In this document: in pieces, positions 6,484 through 9,156 of the stretch
How positions within the stretch are numbered: the stretch's first letter is position 1
Layout of the letters: every line of letters begins with the position of its first letter
Assembly (NCBI GenBank): GCA_023409675.1
Contig: JAEYRC010000198.1
Coordinates: 1-9,156, forward strand
DNA length: 9,156 nucleotides
Direction: 5' to 3'
Source: Bacteroidota bacterium
GTDB taxonomy: Bacteria > Bacteroidota > Bacteroidia > Chitinophagales > Chitinophagaceae
Program-made: the position numbers and the translations under genes
The notes under the pieces: model-generated
The model's input: only the letters and a program-made list of their open reading frames with translations
Databases searched by the model: none
Told to the model about the DNA's origin: nothing

Positions 6484-7590
6484 ATGGAATGGTACCAGGC
6501 AGAACTTACAGATACGATTGATTCACCGGCATTGTTAATTTATCCCGACAGGATCCGGGAAAATATTCGCAGGGCTGTTGCTATGATGGGAACGCCTGAC
6601 CGCCTTTACCCCCATGTAAAAACCGTTAAAATGCCCGCTGTCATTCGCTTAATGATGGAAGAAGGCATAACGGGGTTCAAATGTTCCACCATTGCGGAAG
6701 CCGAAATGCTGGCGCGCGAAGGCGCAACAAATATTCTTTATGCCATGCAACCAACCGGTACTAAAATACCCAGGCTGGCTTCGCTCGTAAAAGAATATCC
6801 AAACAGCAGATTTTCCTGCCTGGTAGATGCTGCAACGGTGGCCACAGAAATTTCTGAATACTTTTTAGCGGAAGACCTGATCGCCGGCATTTATATCGAT
6901 TTGAATGTGGGCATGAATCGTACGGGAATCTATCCCGGAACTGATGCCTTTGAATTACTGACATTCTGTTCCATGCTGAAGGGCATCAGGTTTTATGGTT
7001 TCCATGCCTATGACGGGCATCTCCGCAATCCCGATGTAAAAGAACGTTCGCTTGAAGCGGAAGCCGCTTTTGCACCCGTTCAGGAGTTGCGGGAGGCAGC
7101 GGAACGGTCTGGATACGGTTACCCATCACTGATAGCCGGCGGGAGCCCTTCTTTCGCCTATCATAACAAGCAGCCTGACCGGATCTGTAGTCCGGGCACC
7201 TTTGCATTATGGGATTATGGCTATATGAAAAACTGCCCTGAACAGCCATTTGAACCTGCGGCTGTGGTCTTCAGCCGGGTAATTTCGATACCCGGGCCCG
7301 ACAGAGTTTGTCTCGACCTCGGTCATAAATCCGTAGCAGCGGAAAATCCACCCGATCAACGCGTACATTTTCTCAATGTTCCCGGAATGACCATGATATC
7401 ACAAAGTGAAGAACACCTGGTGGCCGGGGTCGAAAACGCTTATGATTTTAAACCTGGTGATATAGTATATGCATTACCCTGGCACATTTGTCCAACCGTA
7501 GCATTATATGATCAGGCCCTTGTAATCCAGGATCACCAACCTGCCGCGTACTGGGATATTCCTGCAAGGAAAAGAAAACTTACCATCTAA
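6484..7590 (+). CDS. Fold-type III PLP enzyme, D-serine dehydratase/D-threonine aldolase family
   Basis: A 368-residue protein of the alanine racemase-like (fold type III) PLP family, in the D-threonine aldolase/eukaryotic-type D-serine dehydratase branch. It opens with IDSPALLIYPDRIREN; the PLP lysine motif YPHVKTVK spans 42-49 with Lys46 as the expected Schiff-base residue. Barrel motifs follow: GFKCSTIAEAEML (64-76), IDLNVGMNRTGI (138-149), GFHAYDGHL (172-180) and the phosphate-binding type GGSPSF (219-224). Near the end, LPWHICPTVALY carries His334-x-Cys336. As I recall the family structures, chicken D-serine dehydratase binds Zn with a His/Cys pair and D-threonine aldolases bind a metal with His/Asp, so the Cys favours dehydratase chemistry. 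The reaction would be D-serine to pyruvate and ammonia through aminoacrylate, handled by the RidA gene 10 bases upstream. Databases often call such proteins only 'D-TA family'; retro-aldol cleavage of D-threonine-like substrates remains possible. Confidence 0.88.
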   Translation: MEWYQAELTDTIDSPALLIYPDRIRENIRRAVAMMGTPDRLYPHVKTVKMPAVIRLMMEEGITGFKCSTIAEAEMLAREGATNILYAMQPTGTKIPRLASLVKEYPNSRFSCLVDAATVATEISEYFLAEDLIAGIYIDLNVGMNRTGIYPGTDAFELLTFCSMLKGIRFYGFHAYDGHLRNPDVKERSLEAEAAFAPVQELREAAERSGYGYPSLIAGGSPSFAYHNKQPDRICSPGTFALWDYGYMKNCPEQPFEPAAVVFSRVISIPGPDRVCLDLGHKSVAAENPPDQRVHFLNVPGMTMISQSEEHLVAGVENAYDFKPGDIVYALPWHICPTVALYDQALVIQDHQPAAYWDIPARKRKLTI

Positions 7591-7613
7591 CCCTATCAAT
7601 TCGGTTATAGATC

Positions 7614-8684
7614 ATGTTTATTATAGATGCTCATCTTGATCTGGCCATGAATGCACTGGAATGGAACCGGCCTCTGCAGTATCCCCTGGAACAACTCAGA
7701 AAAACGGAAGAGCATCTTTCGGATAAGCCTGACCGTGGCAAAGGACTGGTTTGTCTTCCTGAATTACGACGCGGCAATATTGGTTTGGTTGTCGCCACGC
7801 AGATTGCCCGTTATACCGCAGCAGACAATCCGCTTCCGGGATGGAATTCACCTGAGCAGGCCTGGGCGCAAACTCAGGGCCAACTGGCCTGGTACCGCCA
7901 GATGGAACGCAACGGAGAAATGGTGCAGATCACCAACCGGCAGCAGTTGGAAGATCATGTTTCGCTTTGGCTGGATGAATCTGTTCATTCTTCTGCCAAA
8001 CCAATAGGATATATCCTGAGTCTTGAAGGTGCCGACTCACTCGTAACGGTGCAGCACCTCGAACAAAGCTGGAGGGATGGATTGAGAGCGGTTGGCCCAG
8101 CCCATTACGGACCGGGCCGCTATGCGAATGGCACCGATTCGGCAGGCCGGCTTAATGATGCCGGGAAAGCATTACTGGCTGAGATGGACAGACTGAATAT
8201 GATTCTTGATGTAACGCACCTGTGCGATGATGCATTCTGGGATGCGCTTGAACGTTATCAGGGTCGGGTATGGGCCAGCCACCACAATTGCCGCGCCCTG
8301 GTGAACCACAACCGGCAACTCACCGATGAACAGATTAGTGTGCTTATCGAACGCAAGGCTGTCATTGGTGTGGCCATGGACGCGTGGATGATTGTGGAAA
8401 ACTGGATCAGGGGAAAGTCGACACCCCAGAATATGCACTGTACCCTTCAGCGCGTGGCGGAGCACATCGATCATATCTGTCCGTTAGCCGGCAATACCCT
8501 GCATGTGGGCATCGGTACCGACCTCGACGGAGCTTTCGGAAAAGAACAGGCGCCCCTGGAACTGGATTCCATTGCGGATATCCGGCAACTGATCCCGGTT
8601 TTAACACAGCGCGGCTACCAACAGCAGGATATTGAAAATATCTTTTACAAAAACTGGCTTCGTTTTATGCTGGAAGCCTTGTAA
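7614..8684 (+). CDS. Membrane dipeptidase-type peptidase (M19, renal dipeptidase family)
   Basis: A 356-residue zinc peptidase of family M19. The expected metal ligands are all visible: His7 and Asp9 in IDAHLDL, bridging Glu138 in LSLEGADS, His202 in DVTHLCD and His223 in ASHHNCRALVNHNRQLTDEQ, plus Asp303 in GIGTDLDG. The binuclear centre should be intact. There is no signal peptide or lipobox; the chain begins within two residues of the first beta strand, so it is probably cytoplasmic. M19 enzymes cleave dipeptides and, unusually, accept a D-amino acid at the C-terminal position, which fits a job of releasing D-residues for the PLP enzyme encoded 23 bases upstream. The next gene starts 14 bases downstream, so all are likely one transcript. 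The substrate is inference; some M19 relatives act on other small amide substrates. Confidence 0.9.
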   Translation: MFIIDAHLDLAMNALEWNRPLQYPLEQLRKTEEHLSDKPDRGKGLVCLPELRRGNIGLVVATQIARYTAADNPLPGWNSPEQAWAQTQGQLAWYRQMERNGEMVQITNRQQLEDHVSLWLDESVHSSAKPIGYILSLEGADSLVTVQHLEQSWRDGLRAVGPAHYGPGRYANGTDSAGRLNDAGKALLAEMDRLNMILDVTHLCDDAFWDALERYQGRVWASHHNCRALVNHNRQLTDEQISVLIERKAVIGVAMDAWMIVENWIRGKSTPQNMHCTLQRVAEHIDHICPLAGNTLHVGIGTDLDGAFGKEQAPLELDSIADIRQLIPVLTQRGYQQQDIENIFYKNWLRFMLEAL

Positions 8685-8698
8685 GAAAAGAAAAAATT

Positions 8699-9156
8699 AT
8701 GAAAATAATTCGCACCGGCCTGGTCGGTTTTGGTATCTCGGCAAAAGTATTTCATGCCCCTTTCATCGTGCAACATCCCGGATTTGAACTTAGTTGCGTG
8801 CTGGAAAGAAACCGGAATGAATCGAAGGAACTTTATCCGGACGTTACTATCGTACGTAACCTGGAAGATTTGCTGCGGCAGGATATAGACCTGGTCGTCA
8901 TCACCACACCCAATGAAACGCATTTTCCTTATGCTGTAAAATCGCTTGAAGCGGGCAAATATGTTGTTCTCGAAAAGCCCTTCACCAATACCAGTGAGGA
9001 AGCCCGGAAACTGGTGGAATACTCCAATGCTGCTGAACAATTCATCAGTGTATACCAAAACAGGCGTTATGTTAGTGATTTTCTGACCATACAGGATATA
9101 CTGAATAAAAACTTACTGGGAGATGTTCATGAATTTATAGCCCGCTACGACCGCTA
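8699..9156 (+). CDS. Gfo/Idh/MocA family oxidoreductase, YdgJ/IolW-like, cut by right edge
   Basis: The first 152 codons of a second Gfo/Idh/MocA dehydrogenase; the reading frame is still open at the window end. It has an intact dinucleotide loop, GLVGFG at 7-12, then KVFHAPF, TPNETHF and the EKPF motif at 92-95 with Lys93. QNRRYVSDF marks the start of the C-terminal domain, and the Asp/His pair expected near residue 180 lies beyond the edge. About half the positions match the leftward oxidoreductase at 664-1716 by eye, including HPGF, YPDV and LVV-TPN-TH, so the two are paralogues. A full protein of about 345-350 residues is expected. The A-rich 14-base gap after the dipeptidase stop (AAGAAAAG) suggests it belongs to the same operon, and the ATG at 8699 fits the family N-terminus. 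Relatives oxidise scyllo-inositol or other polyols; a link to D-amino-acid use is not obvious. Confidence 0.88.
   Translation, partial: MKIIRTGLVGFGISAKVFHAPFIVQHPGFELSCVLERNRNESKELYPDVTIVRNLEDLLRQDIDLVVITTPNETHFPYAVKSLEAGKYVVLEKPFTNTSEEARKLVEYSNAAEQFISVYQNRRYVSDFLTIQDILNKNLLGDVHEFIARYDR

Noticed and set aside
1..9156. Mobile elements, CRISPR arrays, toxin-antitoxin or phage defence genes
   Set aside because: No transposase, integrase, direct-repeat array or defence-type domain was seen on either strand; all sizeable frames are explained by metabolic or membrane-related families.

Overview
The window looks like a chromosomal segment from a member of the Bacteroidota, possibly the Chitinophaga group. 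The reasons are the near absence of Shine-Dalgarno sequences in front of confident genes, A/T-rich leaders, moderate GC content, and protein sequences that read like that phylum's versions of these families. This taxonomic placement is inference. I see no rRNA, tRNA, CRISPR array, transposase, integrase or phage gene, and no sign of recent horizontal transfer.

Layout. (1) Bases 1-1716 hold a leftward pair: a YdgJ/IolW-like Gfo/Idh/MocA oxidoreductase (1716-664), then 17 bases later the first 215 codons of an altronate dehydratase (UxaA type, 646 to the left edge, continuing outside the window). (2) Bases 1717-2236 are a 520-base non-coding gap between divergent genes. It carries three copies of the 9-mer ATGTATCAA, in both orientations, and a weak hairpin. 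(3) Bases 2237-3409 encode a ClsB-like phospholipase D/cardiolipin synthase. It overlaps tail-to-tail by 29 bases with a leftward YdjM-like membrane-bound metal-dependent hydrolase (4421-3381). (4) After a 265-base divergent gap, five rightward genes follow with spacers of 10-29 bases: GntP-family permease, RidA-family protein, a fold-type III PLP enzyme of the D-threonine aldolase/D-serine dehydratase family, an M19 (renal-type) dipeptidase, and a second Gfo/Idh/MocA oxidoreductase cut by the right edge.

How the genes may work together. The best-supported idea is that the GntP-RidA-PLP enzyme-dipeptidase block is a D-amino-acid (especially D-serine) uptake and breakdown operon. The GntP family includes the D-serine carrier DsdX. 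The PLP enzyme has a His-x-Cys pair of the type known to bind zinc in eukaryotic-type D-serine dehydratase. Such a dehydratase releases 2-aminoacrylate, which RidA proteins deaminate. M19 dipeptidases can cleave dipeptides carrying a C-terminal D-residue. The parts are known families; the assignment to D-serine is inference. The left-hand pair suggests hexuronate or polyol catabolism. I did not find a clearly undescribed system. The least explained signals are the repeated 9-mer in 1717-2236 and a hairpin followed by a T-run in the leader of the GntP operon.
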